The position numbers were made by a program, and so were the translations under genes. This document shows, in pieces, positions 36,606-51,300 of a stretch of DNA of 64,000 nucleotides; the first letter of the stretch is position 1, and the number at the start of each line of letters is the position of its first letter. The stretch covers positions 33,501-97,500 of the forward strand of contig JAWDGP010003357.1 of NCBI GenBank assembly GCA_033675545.1. The letters are read 5' to 3'. A model generated the notes under the pieces. The model was not told the origin of the DNA, made no database searches, and worked only from the letters and a program-made list of their open reading frames with translations. The DNA comes from Elysia crispata. Taxonomy: Eukaryota > Mollusca > Gastropoda > Plakobranchidae.

Positions 36606-37348
36606 TTATACTTGGAGCTATTTCCATTTAAAATTAAAACATTTTCATGAGAAATAAAATTGAACTTTATATAATTTTGTTTTTATTCATTAAGGCTTTA
36701 TTAAATATTCTCCACGCAAATTAGATTTTGTCTTTTTTCTTTGTTGGGTGAGCGGGAAAGATACGTTGTTGCTGTCTCAACGCATATGGATTAAGTTATG
36801 TAGATCTATGGTATTGATGGTTTTCTAAAATTTTAAAAGAAGATGAAAAAAACGCCAAAAATATTGGTAAATCCAATTTTTTATTCAATAAATCATCTAA
36901 CTTTATCAGTCTCACAATTAAAAGGAATGGAAGTCAAATAAAAAAGATGAAGGAATGTCCAAGATCCTACTTGTTGTGCCGAAGATCATTACAATTAATC
37001 CAATGTAACAGGCCCAGCCAAAATGGTATTAATGAAGTTTAAAATAAAGCCAAGATTCTAACACATAAATTCAAGCAAATAATGATGATAATGGTATTGA
37101 AGTGGGGCAAGGATTACTCGGCTGGCTTTGTAAAAATAACGATAGAAATTCTACAGTATGAGATTGAGAGCTTACTTAGTTAACATTAAATTCCAATCTT
37201 TAGCAAAAACAGAGAAAATAGAGATGAAAAAAAAAATGAACAGCAGCGTTTAGACAACATTAAACTTAAATATTATTCCTCTCCTACCATGGATGTATAA
37301 AGCGTTTGTTTAAAATCAGAACACCAAGAAATGTTTGGATTTCACTTA

Positions 37349-37719
37349 TGTTTTATGAAGGTAATAGACATCAATTCTTCAGATTGAACTGCTTTATGAA
37401 GGTAATAGACATCCATCCTTCAGATTCAACTGTTTTATGAAGGTAATAGACATCCATCCTTCAGATTCAACTGTTTTATGAAGGTAATAGACATCCATCC
37501 TTCAGATTCAACTGTTTTATGAAGGTAATAGACATCCATCCTTTAGATTCAACTGTTTTATGAAGGTAATAGACATCCATCCTTCAGATTCAACTGTTTT
37601 ATGAAGGTAATAGACATCCATCCTTCAGATTCAACTGTTTTATGAAGGTAATAGACATCCATCCTTTAGATTCAGCTGTTTTATGAAGGTAATAGACATC
37701 CATCCTTCAGATTCAACAT
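37349..37719. repeat. 41-bp minisatellite, nine copies
   Basis: ATGAAGGTAATAGACATCC recurs at 37355, 37396, 37437, 37478, 37519, 37560, 37601, 37642 and 37683, a constant 41-bp period. The first unit and the transition to the second are most diverged; the inner units are almost identical (CTTCAG or CTTTAG variants). 41 is not a multiple of three, so it is not a coding repeat. Confidence 0.97.
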
Positions 37720-37848
37720 TATTAAACTTCGCAGTTTCACATAGTTGCAGTTTGCTATTTCTGCACCGAGAATATTTTTTCCTATTTAAAAAAAAATTCA
37801 AAATAATGTAAGACGGCAAGTCCCATATGTACAGAAAAAAAGAGGTGA

Positions 37849-40800
37849 CTACCAGTTTTCATAGTAGATTCGATCTTTTGGAAGTCCGCTGGATAAACAG
37901 AATGTTTCCATCTTGTCTAGAAAGGCGGGAGGGCCGCAGATATACACTTGGGCAGAGGCTTGGTTTAGAGAGGACAAGGCTTCTTGGATCTCGCTCTCGG
38001 TTATTCTTCCTTCTGTGGGAAACAAGATTTTTGTTTCAGTGCATTAATGTTTGAGACGTGAGAAAGTCGACAATAAAAGATCATCGGGTATGGTTTAAGA
38101 TGGTAGAAGGTCCATCATAGTCGCAGCAATAACAGCATTATACAAACATGTATCGCACCCGTAGCAAATCTAAAGAATTAATGAAATGCATTTTTTTTTT
38201 CATATCAAGTAGAAAACTGAACTATATTATGGGAGCAGTTAACAGTTATCATTTTTTTAAAAATCTGTCTTTTTCCTGCAGATCTAAACTCCATAAATCA
38301 AACTACCGCTCTAAATATTCATGACTTTCAAAATAACTGTGTTAAATCAATATAGGAATAGGCCACTCTCTTTATAAAAAATAATTATGTCACTTTATTT
38401 CATTATTTCATTACGTGTCTCTTTTAAAGTAAAAAAAACTAGTCTCCAAGAAAAGCAAAGAAAAAAAATGATTAAGTAATGTTTTAAAAATAAAGAAACT
38501 GTTCAAGTAAGCAATATTTAGAAATAATGAAAAAAAATTTCACATCATTAAAAAAATTGAGAGCTATGAGACAATAGAAAGCATCGAAACTGCTGTCAAT
38601 TTTTGTCATGCCTCTTCATTATTTTATTAAGTCACAAAGTCTATTTATTTGTTCTACTTCACTGTTTCCGGATAGGATCATCTCTATACATAAAAAGCGG
38701 TGTAAAGTTGCGCAAGCATAGGCCTACGGAGCGAGTAAAAAAAGGAGGTCAATTCTTATTATAGTAATAACATTATAAAGTAGGTTCGTCTTGTGCATTG
38801 TCTCTGAAAATATCATGACTATTTTTTTCAACTCAAAATGTATCCTTGACTCTAAGACTAGAGATGCTCCATAAATATCCTGCTATGTTTGATGATTATG
38901 TTTGCATTTTGTAATAAATATTCTCTCTACTTGAAATGCTTATTTAAGTTATTGACCATTCAATGTTACCTTTGATATTTTTCTTATCTTTTTCATCGAC
39001 TGAATCTTTCGAACTGTAAAGTTTTGGCGTGAAGAAGTCGTGGTGCCTAGCAATTTCCAAGATTTCATCCTGAAAATGAAAGAGGATTGAAACAATATAA
39101 AAAAAAATGTCTATAACAAACGTAGAATTATTTATCTTATGATCAGGAGCAACTATAAGCTGTGGGAAAAAACACTGTCTTTTCTCTGTAACTTTTTTTT
39201 ACATACAGACAACACCTGAACAAACATTTTACACCCGACATGTTAATTTTGTCCCTTACTACCTATATACCAGCCTGTTCCCTTACCTTAAATACCATTT
39301 CTGCGGGACTTTTACAGCTATAGAGCAGCGCCACCTTGCCTCCGCGGTGATCTCTCTCTAGATAGTGCTGTAGGATACAGTAGATCGGGCTGATTCCTAT
39401 GCCGGCAGCAAGGAGAAGCATGTCATCTCGTTCTAGCTCACCAGGAGATGATGGAGAGGGTGGAGTGTAGAAAAAACCTCCAGCAACTTTTATTTGTACT
39501 TTATCGCCCATTTTGCACTGAAAAAAGTGGAGACAAGTACATCTAATGAGAGAAATTAACGACAGATTTGCCTTCTAAAATTTGCTTGTGATTTTGGATT
39601 TTCATGCCTTTTTAAAAATTAACCTGTTCACTTTCTTAAGACCTTACTTTATAACCGTCTTTAAACATCCACATTTTTAACTCTTTTTATATAGGACGAA
39701 AAGAGAGAAAATTTTATATTACACTAAAGCTGAAAATATGTATAAAAATCATGCAAAGTATATGCCAATCCTGGGTAAAGCTTGCTACATTTCTATGGAG
39801 GGAACACGTATAATATACCTTTTCGTGAACCCACAGCGTTGGTGGATAGTCACTGTATTTGACGGCAAGATCAAGCACACCAGAGGATGCGAGCAGTGAC
39901 GGTGGCGACGTCATGGAATACCCAGTAAAGGGTGAGACGTTCGGAATGAGAAAGTCAACCCTGGAAGTTAATAAACGTACTCGTATATAATTTACACTAA
40001 AAGAAGCTTTAAAAAATTGCCGCAAATTTTACGTGATATTTTTAAAACAAGTGAGTACAGTGTCTGATTGTCTATGAAACAAAATCATGCAATATTATTT
40101 AAGTCTCAAAGGTACATGAACGACAAATTTAATGCTAAATATAACATTGATCCAAATTCTGCCGCTTGTTAAATTCACTACACAGGCCAACGAAAAAAGA
40201 AAAGAGAACCGTCTTAGCAGATTAAAAGTATGTATATAAAGGAGTGAATGGTTTGAATCTGTTCGTGCAAGAGCATAATTAACTGACCATTGTCCAGGCT
40301 TGAATGTTAAACTCTTGTCAGCCACCTTCAGCCGCAGCAGCTTAATACAGTCAAATGTCTTTATATCTATCACAGAGGCTTCTGTCCACACTATCTGAGG
40401 AGGGAATACATTGCATTCAACACATATAACTGTCTTGATGTCTGATGTGAAGCTTTAAGTTTTATCTCAAAATTTAATTGCAGTTTCAAGTTAAATTATA
40501 AAAAAAAAAAAATTAGTCACGGATCTTTGATAAGCTCTTGAATTTGATACAAGGACATCTTAAGTTTATTTCAGGTTAAAAATGGGCAGCTCATAAAGAT
40601 ATGAGCAAATGCTTCATGCTGTTAATTTTTCCTTATTATTTCAAAGTGTATCACACCCGAAGCCCCTCCTTAGTTTCCGACTCACTGAGGCTGTAAGTAG
40701 CCTATTTTTTCCCCATGTAAACCTTTTGTAATGTATCAAACTAAGAACTATGCATTAGTTCAGTGATTGAAACAGATCACAACGATAGAATTAGAAATAG

Positions 40801-41049
40801 GCCCTACTCTTTGATAGTAAGAAAATACAAGTATTTTTTTTTTTTACAATATTTAGCAAACGTATGCTACTGGCACGTTATAGAATTTTCGTAAATAAAA
40901 GAGAAACAAAAATGTCTGAAACTTTGATTGATCGCACTCTGCCTGCGTAATCACAAGATTCAGTTCTCGCAAAAAGGAAAACGACCAGAATGTGTTCACC
41001 TACCTCATTATTGGTACTGCTGTCACTTGCCATGCTGAAGTTCGTAGAT
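37849..41049 (-). CDS. OXNAD1: OXNAD1-like FAD/NAD-binding oxidoreductase (OXNAD1-a, at least 6 exons)
   Basis: Member of the ferredoxin-reductase-like flavin/NAD superfamily; the physiological electron partner of OXNAD1 is not known to me. Exons in gene order: 41049-41004 (ATG 41033-41031), 40394-40288, 39960-39819, 39517-39287, 39069-38970, 38012-37849 (TAG). From that ATG: 774 nt, 257 aa. Motifs: FKPGQW (about 41-46), GYSMTSPP in the flavin region (59-66), AAGIGISP as nucleotide-binding loop (130-137), YICGPP (227-232), and a C-terminal aromatic (ENW). The reading frame stays open upstream of the ATG to an acceptor at 41050, in the same phase (one carried base) as the second exon of OXNAD1-b. 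A further 5' exon is therefore likely, but I found no convincing one, so the true start and any targeting signal are unresolved. Confidence 0.88.
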
Positions 41050-41778
41050 CTGAAAAAGATTTGGTCAACAAATTTCTTAAATTATCCATGGAACGGTTTG
41101 ATCTACTTTTAGGGATACTTCTATAAATTTACAATCGCAATACCACATAGTCAGAATCGATCTTAATTGTCTACCGTTTTAAGACTATAACAGAGATAAA
41201 TCAAAAGCGTATTGTCAACCGTGTGATACTGTAAAGTACCTCCACCTTCCCCCCACCCCCCCCCCCTCCAAAAAAAAAAATCCCTCCTAAATCATGCTCC
41301 CTTTTTGATGATCGTCTGTAAAAAACGCCCCTTTGCGAGATCTGCAATGTAGTCACTGCTGCTCCTTACCAACAAGACGAACATAAATATAACAATCTAT
41401 ATCGCTTATAATTTACTGCTAAATGAACTTAAAGAATCGAGTTTTACTTACAGTAATAAGGTCCACGAAAAAGCAATATTGTCCTAAATATTTGATATCT
41501 AAGGATAAGATTACTCCTGATGGACAGCAAATTGTAGGCAACCATTTAGAATCCAACTGTATACCATGCTAGGAGACAACTTGCAGGGTAAAATTATCAG
41601 TGGATGGGTTTGGAATCTGGATTTGTGACGTGGACCGTTTTTTTTTTCTTTTTGTGGACCATAGTTTATATTTTTTTTTCTTTCTGTAGGTATAGTTATA
41701 TGATATAAAAGCAGAGCGATCACTCAGAGTCTTGCCCTGGGTTTCTTGAACACCGTGAAAAATTCAGTAAGTTATTTC

Positions 41779-41780
<2 letters not shown>

Positions 41781-41818
<38 letters not shown>
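41781..41818. repeat. (GT)n microsatellite
   Basis: About 36 bp of GT followed by T-rich DNA. Confidence 0.95.
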
Positions 41819-41819
<1 letters not shown>

Positions 41820-42446
41820 AGGCTTACGTTTTTTTTTTTTGTTTGTTTGTTTTGTTTTTGTGGGTTTTTTTTTTTTTGCTACTTGCACTTCACAACTGTT
41901 TGTTAGTGCTAGTGCTAATTCTGTAGTTTTTCCCCCTTTTTTTAACGATCTACTCATCATACACTTAGAACTCTTAAATGTTTAAATAGATGGATCACAA
42001 CTTTTCGAACCGAACAACTCAGGAGCAAGGGAAAAGATTGCTGTGCAAAACATCGAAACATTTTAGTCGAGACTAACATTACTAACCCTATGGTCTTCAT
42101 ACAGAGAAGTGAAGACTTTAGAGCTGTGTGACCATAAATTGTTATCATGCGACAAAGACTGATGACCTAGCTTGCAGACTTTTGAAGTGTGGACCTTATG
42201 TGAAGACACGTGAGATTCTAATAAAAGCGTGTCAAGCCACACAAGCTACAAGATATCTCTTATCTTAGGTGCTGCTTCCTTCTTATCTAGATTTACACAC
42301 TTTAAATTCTCTGTTGTATTACACTACTATTGTTAATGTTTCTGAACGTGTTTACTGAGGTTCTATTTCCATGTTCTCAAAATGCAGCTTCACAGTCTAG
42401 GAAATTTGCCATTTGACATAGCTAGAGGAGGGGATTTTTCCTCCCT

Positions 42447-42554
<108 letters not shown>

Positions 42555-45339
42555 CAACCTTTGGTTGAAGATACTCGTGGAGGTGTGATTGAGGGTTTGT
42601 GTGTGTGTGTTTTAATTAATCATTTATCTTCTGTGATAGAGGAAATGTCTTGTTTATTAGATTAAAAAAAAATTCAGCTGTATGAAACGATCAAAAGATT
42701 TTATTTAGTTCTTTCCGGAGTTGTCACAAACTTCAATTCATTTTGGCAGCAATACCGGTACAGAAATGTTTTGCTCGAAAAAATTGTCACAGTAGAAACG
42801 GCTCTAAGTCTAATGGTTGGGTTACGATAGAATACATGACTGTATTGGTAACGAAGGGATCTAACTCATCTTATTTTAAGTTTTCTTTACAGCGTTCATT
42901 CCCATTTACCGCAATATTTACAGTTACATTATACAAGTACAAAGGGTCGAGACGGAGTGAAATCCTTTAAATAATTATTATTAGAGAAACTCATAAGAAA
43001 AAAAAATCCTCACGAAAGGTACTAATGAAACTCATATTTGACACAGCTTCACACTACTTCCTCAGAGATAGCACAAAATGTCATGAAACAGTGGTTAGCG
43101 AGAGGAATGAAGCCTGTTAATTAACCATGCGACATCATGGTATCTCTCCATATTCCAAACCCGTTCAAAAGATCAAAGGAGATGAAGAGATGGGGGCACA
43201 TTAGAGTTGGCGCAGACTTATAGAATTGGCTTAAGCTTTAGCTGTGTGCAATTCACTGGTATACACTGTTGAGGAATAAGATATATTGATGAGTATATTG
43301 GATACTTTTAAATGACAGGAAGCAAGCGTTAATTTGTTGTATCTTGTCAGTGTGAAAACTGTAAGATGCAATAGTGGGTTAAGTTGTTAAGTGTTCTGTC
43401 TTATCTTTAGTCTTGATTCCTGAAAAAAAACCCACAAAAGTAGTACAAAAAACTGTTTTGCTTGTGCAAGGAACGTCCCACCATTGCGAAAGCACCATGA
43501 TTCGAAATGTTTATTTGGGAATTAAGTCAAGAATTTTCCGCTAAGTTCTGAGTTTGTTTGGGAAATCCCTATGTAGAATCATCATGTCTTAAAACTGGCC
43601 AAAACAGAGCTTTTCTCATGAGGAAATTCGAAAATACTCAATTAAAGCTCAAAGGCGACATTTCTTTTATCAAACGATTGAACAGATGCCAAGGGATAGA
43701 AAAAAATCAGAAAAACTGCTGTGGTGTTTGTTTGTATACAATCATGTTCCTTGTCGATTGGGATTTCAAATAGCCTTTTATTATGAAATGATATTTATCT
43801 AGGCGAAGACAGCCAACGCTATAAACCCATGTTATCTTTAGACACTGAGCTGAGAAACGAGACTTTGGCAGTATTTACAACAAGGAGTTTTCGTTGACAA
43901 CGAGCATAGCCTGCTTGCCCAGCAGAAGAAAGAGTGACAAAATGTTTGATTAATATCTTCTCAAAAAACTAGCTTCATAATCATCGTTCTGCAATCTTTA
44001 TTTGACATACTCCTCTGAACAAACTGGAAGAAGAGCATATTTTTTCAAACCCCTACAATTGAAAAAACCCACCTGAAAGTGTTTTTTCTTGCTTAAACTA
44101 AAAATATAGAGCACCAGTATTACTGTGAAATAACTTCCCTATAGAATTGACCATTTAAATGCAATGTTTTATTACAATGTTTGAAAAAAACACCTCGCTT
44201 AACATTTGTAAGGAAGGTAAGATTAAAAAAAATATAGTCCTCTCAGATTTTCTTTCTTCAGTTGTAGTTTATACCAATATGCACTTACTTGCCTTTATCA
44301 ATGCTGTATCAATTTTTAACAAAAATATTTTACTCGCCAGTCATGTATTGGGACAATCAAGTTTGAGGGTTAAGAATAAATTTTACTGGTAGATTCATCC
44401 ACCTTTTAAATAGGTTGTGAATTTGTTTGCTCTAATGATGGAAAACAAAACATTTTCTGCAACCTCCAAATTGCACCATAATCCTTTCTTTGCCTCAATG
44501 TTAACATTTGCTGATGTCCATTATTTATGGCTGAAATATGGTACGGTGTAAATGAAGGTCGCAATGCATATAAGCTCCTCAAGGCATGGAAGTGGGCTGC
44601 TGTGGAATCAGTTCCAGAAAATAATCCTGTTCAATGTCAGAAACCTTCACATTCACAAACCAAACATCTGAGCTCCTGACTATCATGCAAAACGATGATT
44701 CTCTTTACTATGTAGTTTAAAGCTAGGGTCTTAAAGACATGCCTTAGTATTTTTTTTTAACTTCCAGTTGGCAGTCCTTAAAGTGACATAATTCCACCTT
44801 AAAATAATTCAGGCATGGTTGAATCACATTTAAGTTGAAGACATAAATATACTTTTTCCCAGACAGAGCAATTCAAATTTCATCAACCTTGACTTCAATT
44901 AACCAATTTCTCCCTTTCCTCCATATGTGTACAACCACTTTTCATAAACTTTGATGAACAGGCAATCTGTAAGACTAAATCTTTAATGGCAAGCCAGTTA
45001 CAAGGATATCTTCTCACACAGATCAAGCTATTGTTAACCTAGTAAATAATGATTATCATGAGACATCGCCCATCGTAAAAGTTGTTGAAATGAAAACTAC
45101 AATCCATAATAAGTAAATAAAAATGATAAAATAATGTTTCAAAATATAGTATGAATATCACATTTACTACATCTATTCAATTTTTTCTAAGTTCGTGTGC
45201 TCTTTTGATTTCTTTTTAAAAAGTTTTTTTTCTTTCACAAACAACTGGACACTCATTTTTGGATTATAACATTTTTAATCATTTCAAACATTGCACAATA
45301 AAATTTTGAAAGTTTATCACAGTGAAGCTTGACACCATG

Positions 45340-48300
45340 CTACCACCATTGTTCATAATGCACACTGTCACTTGGAACACCTGCAGCAGTACAGTGGGAC
45401 CTCATGTCTTCGATGAAAGGGAGAGGACCACACAGGTAAACATCTGTCTGTTTTATGTCAAGCTTAGACAGGGCTGCATGGACATCATTGGCATAAATCC
45501 TGCTGTCTGCAAAAGTTAAGAAAGAATTTTACATCAAATAAATAAATGAATCGAAAAGTGAGATTCAAATATATTGATTGAAAAAAATAAGAATCATAAT
45601 TCAGAAATTAAAAGAATGAAGGATGACAGTTTTAAATTTAAATGAGACAAGATTTCTCTTCTGACACATTTTGTACTTTTAATCATGCTAAATCATTTGC
45701 AGAAAAACACCTATTTTTCGTGATTATTTATGGAGTTTTACATTCATCTCATATCTTGTAACTTGATTTTCTAAACAATTTTCTCTTAAACACATAAGAA
45801 AAGCATCAGAAATGTGAAGAAATGTGGATAAGCCCAAGGCTTGAACCTTAACTGAAATATATCTGATGATTAACATCCAGTGCAATATTCAGTGTGATCC
45901 ACTATGATCAAAATGGTTGAGCACATTTAACACAATTAAAACACACACATTACATTTAAATGAGACAAATAGTAATTTGCACTCTCTTTGATGATTTTAA
46001 TCAAGGTAGTGTTTATAAACCACTAATTTGCACTCTCAAACAGGCTTCATAAATTTGGCTTTTTAACTAAACTGTACAGTTAACACTGCTAAATTCAACC
46101 TTCAGGGAGCATAACTAATAACATTGATTAAGTGAAAAATTGAGTTAAATAACCCAAGGAATTATCTTAAGTAAAAAGAAAAAAAAACAGTCAAAAATTT
46201 ATGCCATGCCCTATAAGTAGACTTTTAAGATATAAGATGGGTTAGCAGTGGTCAACCAACCAATCACAGAGGAGACATGTTTACAGTCTAGCTTACAGTA
46301 CGCACAATGCACAACATCTCTAGCTCTGGCCAGTACTCCTTCAAAATCGAGTTATGCGCAAGAACTTACTATAAGAAGGGGTATGGACCCAACAAAAAGA
46401 TCAACTTATCAGAAAATCAAGCTATGTGCAAGAGCTTACTATAAGAAGGGGTATGGACCCAACAAAAAGATCAACTTATCAGAAAATCAAGCTATGTGCA
46501 AGAGCTTACTATAAGAAGGGGTATGGACCCAACAAAAAGATCAACTTATCAGAAAATCAAGCTATGTGCAAGAGCTTACGTAAATACTATAAAAAGGGGT
46601 ACGGACCTAACAAAAAGATCGACTTGGGTGAAAATCTACGTAAGCGGCGTCAACTTAAGTGGTGTCCATTGTATTAAATAAGTAAAATATATAGATTTAA
46701 AAAAGAATTGTGAAGGAAAAAGTGGTATGATTTGTTTCATTTCTTGTTTTATCTTGTCCTTCTATAAAAGGGGTTCTGAGCTTTTTCTCACAATGAATCT
46801 TTGATGAGCTGGGTAAAACAAAAAAGATGAGGCCCCAGATTCAAAATTCTGACAGCAATTTTTGGATCCCTGCAGTCTTCAGCCACCAAAGGCAAAGAAA
46901 GAATAGTGTCTTACCACGCACAAATCTGGAGGGTGTTGATTTCTCTCTGCTGCTGTAAAGATTGAGGGACACATTGCTTACTGACTCTGCAATGTTTTCA
47001 AGATCATCCTGTCAAGTAAAAAGTAGTTTTAGTTGGAGAAAAGTAAAATGGATTTTTGTATCTTCTATGAACGCATGCAATGCATCAATAGTATTATGAA
47101 ACAATCAGTTAAAGGAGCAGAGGTATTTTTAAGTAACTACATTGTGAAACTAAGTACTTGATGATGCAAATTTAGCAGAATATTAAACCAAATGTTGTTT
47201 ATCAATCATTTCCAGCCCTTGATGTTGAGGATAGCCTAAAAATTGAGTTCAAGAAGACACCCTCTAGTGGAAAAAAAATGCTCATGAAGTTTACACCTAT
47301 CTATACATAAAATTGTCTTAAATGATATGGGCATGTCTTTTATCATCATTTGTAAGGAGATATTAATGAAACACATAAGCAAGAAAATATATATATATAA
47401 CAGTGAGCTATGTCTACAATAATAACCAGGAGTCTACCTGAACAAATCAGATACAAATTGGATTTAAATTTAACCGTAGGATTAAAAAAAATAAATGTTG
47501 GGGATATTTATTATTTAAGTAATGACAGAAAATGGCAAAAAGATTAAAGTACCCACTGACTTTGGGTAACTTTATGCATTTATAATTTAGACATCTCAAA
47601 ATATCTAATGAAAAATAAACAAAAAACAACCAATCAAAGCCTATAACGCCTGTTCTAAAATTTCTATTACTTAATATTTGATCAATGCAAATCATATAAT
47701 CATCAATAGTATTGGAATGTTCAATATATTTACGAACAAGAAGGTTAAAAATATAAAAAGGCATATAATCCCAATGGCTTTTGAGTTCTTGTAAACACAT
47801 AACCAAAGCTTCAATAAGTTAATGCAATGTAAGATGGATAATCCAAGATAGAACAATGCATAATGTAAAAACCTTTGGCAAGGAACAAAAGTTGACCAGA
47901 TTACAGTATATCAAGATGTAAGTTACTCCAACTTTTAAATGAAGAGCAAAATGAATAGAAACAAAAGTTAAAGCCAGTACGCATAATATTACTTCATATA
48001 AAATCTACGATTTTGTTGGAGGTCTTGAACAAGCTAGAATATTTTATCAGGCCTTCACTAATAAGACACACAAGTTTCATATGTTTAATTGAAACTTCGA
48101 GACAATATTTAAAGCCCATTTTGCAACATATTACTTATCCCCTATTTACCTTGAATATCAGCTCAGTCTCATTTCTAGCACTATAAAGCATGTGAGCCGA
48201 CCTTCCTTTAACAAAACTTTCTTCCTTGCCCTGGCAGTACACAAAATGCTGAAGCATACTGTACAATGGATTTACACCCACTCCACCTGCCAATAGCAGT

Positions 48301-51300
48301 AGATCTCTGTGTCCTGTGTTTGGCCCAGGGGAGTAGTAAAAGTCTCCTCCAACTCTCATCGTCACTTGACTGCCTACACAGCACTGAAAAGATCAAGGGG
48401 GTGCCCAGGAGCAGTTAAACACAACAAACTTGCTTGGATGATGTCAATATATAAATAATTATTTTATGATGTAAATGTAAAACTGCCAGTTGTTTTATAT
48501 AATCCATCCATGTCACACAAACTAAAAGAAATTGTACAAAGTTCAAAAAAAGATGTCAAGAGAAGGAAACAACTCTCAGCAGCTCAGTTTATAAAAAGAT
48601 TATATGGATCAAAGGAGATCTGATGACAAAAATGAAACAATAATGAAGATGTCACTCTACAAATACCTAGCCCATCATCACCAACAACTGCTATATATGA
48701 TCAATGGACAACATCCTGCACAGAAAACAAATAAGCTAAAAGCTTATTTACTATAAAAGCTCTCTATACCATAACCTGCAAACAAAAACATGAACAACAA
48801 ATAAATTAATTAGGTCTTCATAGAAACTAAACAAAAACCTCTCATTACATTTCTGTAAAAAGTCACAGGCCTTTTCTCAGACTCAAATAAAACGAGAGAG
48901 ACAAATATTTTACTGGTCAAAGGAAAAACAGATTAACAACCTAGCCAGTTGATATTAGCAAAAATAACAATATATTCTAGCCATAAACAAATGCAATGGC
49001 TACGACAAAGAAACACATTGCCCAAGATAAAACATCACAGAATCACACTTTCAACTAGAAATGAATGACTTGCAGAAGAGAAAGATCAAGCTATTCAAGA
49101 TATTTGAGATCAAGAGTACTGATTTTCAAATACTGTGGCATAAGAGTTCTTGTGCAAGGCAGTAAAATTACAAAAACACATGAATGCAATGCAGTTTAAA
49201 GTATGGGTAGTGGCAAAGGCAAATGAAAACTCTTGGTTGATTTGTTACGAACACAATAGATAATTGTATCAAGCTTAAACTTAAAAGTATCATTTTTTTA
49301 TTCCCAGCTTATTTAGATAAACGTGTAAATAAAAATGTAAATGTAGCAGTATTAACATTGTACTTCTTTAATGATTAATTTACCAGAAAGCGAAAAATTC
49401 TGTTTACTGTTACATCATAGAAAATAATAACCTTTCTCCCCATTAAATTCTTGACTCTCTGTTGGTTGAAGTTTCCTTTTAATACAAATGAAAAGCCAAA
49501 TTTAACACCCATTTAATAGCCTTTTTATTTATAAAGTTAAAAAAAGATGAAAAAGGATATCATAAGGGATGTTGTGTTTAAGAATGGAGGCGAAATTATG
49601 CAATTTTCATTAACAGAAAGCCAAATTAATATCATTTTTTAGAAAACTCATATAGTTTTAAGACTCTTATCAGTCAGTGAAATTGGTGGAGACCTAAAAT
49701 ATTCCAGCATACCTTTGTGTGAATCCATAGTGCTGGTGGATGTGTAGAATACTTAATTGCTAGATGAAGCATTCCAGTCTCAGTGAGGAGATGAGGTGGA
49801 GAGCACATGGAGAAACCACCAACAGTGTCTACACCTGGGATAAACATGTCCACCCTGTATATCAAACAGCCATCATTTGCACGGAAACTTCAAAATTAAT
49901 TTCACATAAAATTTAATCTTCACAAACATAGGCAACTGTGGTCTGAGGAAAATTTTTTGTAGTAGAATCTGGGACCAAATTCAGGATCAATTTTATAAAA
50001 AAAAATTTTATGGTCTCCATTCAGTATTAAAATGTACTTGCATAGTAGACATAAAACCTTCAAAATCATTTATTTTTTAAATCTGATTGTCAAACTGTTC
50101 TGTTATAAAAAAAAAACCTTACAATTACTTTATTTCAGTCAAATCAAAGAAGCCCCAAAAGGGCTAAACATTGTTTCTGCAAGAAGCTGCATTAGCAGTT
50201 ATATGGCACGTAATCATATTCTACAAAAAAAGTTTTTGTGCACAAGATTAATGTTCATGTTATTGAAGACTATTCAGACTTGGGAGTAAGATGGATGTAT
50301 AATATTATATAATTAATTATGCTATGCCAGACTTCATTGAGCATTTTAAAGATAGCAAAACAGAATGAAAATAAACAGGAACTCAAAACAGGTTTGAGAG
50401 TTTAGCTGAGAAAATATTTGGAGATCTTGAATACAGTGGAATTCACAAGAAGTAACCTCACCTTAAGTCAATTCTCAGATGAAGTCAACCTGTCCTAGCC
50501 GACCTGTTTTTTTCCCCCTCTTTATTTCACATGATTTTATTTCAGATTAAATCAAACGCCTCCAGCAGTGTTTCCACTTAAAGTCAATTAAATGTATAAA
50601 TAAATCAGTCTACAGGTGATTTGAAGTAAAAGACGCCCAAAACCCTGAAAAAATCATGTGAAATCAGATTTGGCAAAGATGTTTTGCACGCAAGTCTGGC
50701 TAGATTAAATCTAGCCTAGCCTGTATTGTCGGTGTGATTGAATAACAATGGTATTAAACTACAGAACTGAATTAACCTGGACCTAGTGTGTCAGCATTTA
50801 TTTACGGAAACAGCACATGCCCTTGGTTGGTTTAAGAAGAAAACACAAAAACACACAATGGTCAATAGGCCAGGACCTTTTCTTTGTCTTGCAAGCAGGT
50901 CTATTTTTTTCATCTATCAACGGGTCATCAAGCATGACACCAGCAAGGCATGTTGTGATACTTAAGTAGGCTAACTAAATTGCCTTCTCTCTTTAACCCA
51001 TCAGTCCTAATGCCTGACATAGCCCATATGCAACAGCTGTATGATTGACGATTTTATTGTCTTTTAACGCTATTCTTTTTGCACACAAATCAGGCATAGT
51101 GTTTCACTGATATTAGTGATAAGTTTAAATCTACATTATAAACAGAGCATCAACCATTCCAATTAGTTACTAACATCAAGTTTGACATTACTTTTACTAC
51201 ATCTATCCCCAGCATATGCTATTGGTTGTTCCCAGTGCAAGCGGATGAAGTCAACTATTCTCTCTGGTCCTTAAGGGCTGACTTTATCATGACTCCAGTG

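Larger units (their letters stand above)
36441..37848. other. Convergent 3' region of SORD-b and OXNAD1-a
   Basis: Non-coding. AATAAA at 36600-36605 and 36653-36658 could serve SORD-b. TTTATT at 36880-36885 (AATAAA on the minus strand) could serve OXNAD1-a, which would place the 41-bp minisatellite inside its 3' UTR. Confidence 0.6.

Noticed and set aside
41454-41520. Donor-like ACT-GTAAGT on the minus strand upstream of OXNAD1-a
   Set aside because: The frame needed to join the second exon meets a stop ten codons upstream and has no ATG.
41511-41723. Minus-strand open frame considered as the missing first exon of OXNAD1-a
   Set aside because: No basic amphipathic presequence and no donor giving the required two-base carry.
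46248-46681. Overlapping plus-strand open frames in the 70-bp repeat
   Set aside because: The period is not a multiple of three, one frame of the unit contains a stop, and the repeat lies in an intron.
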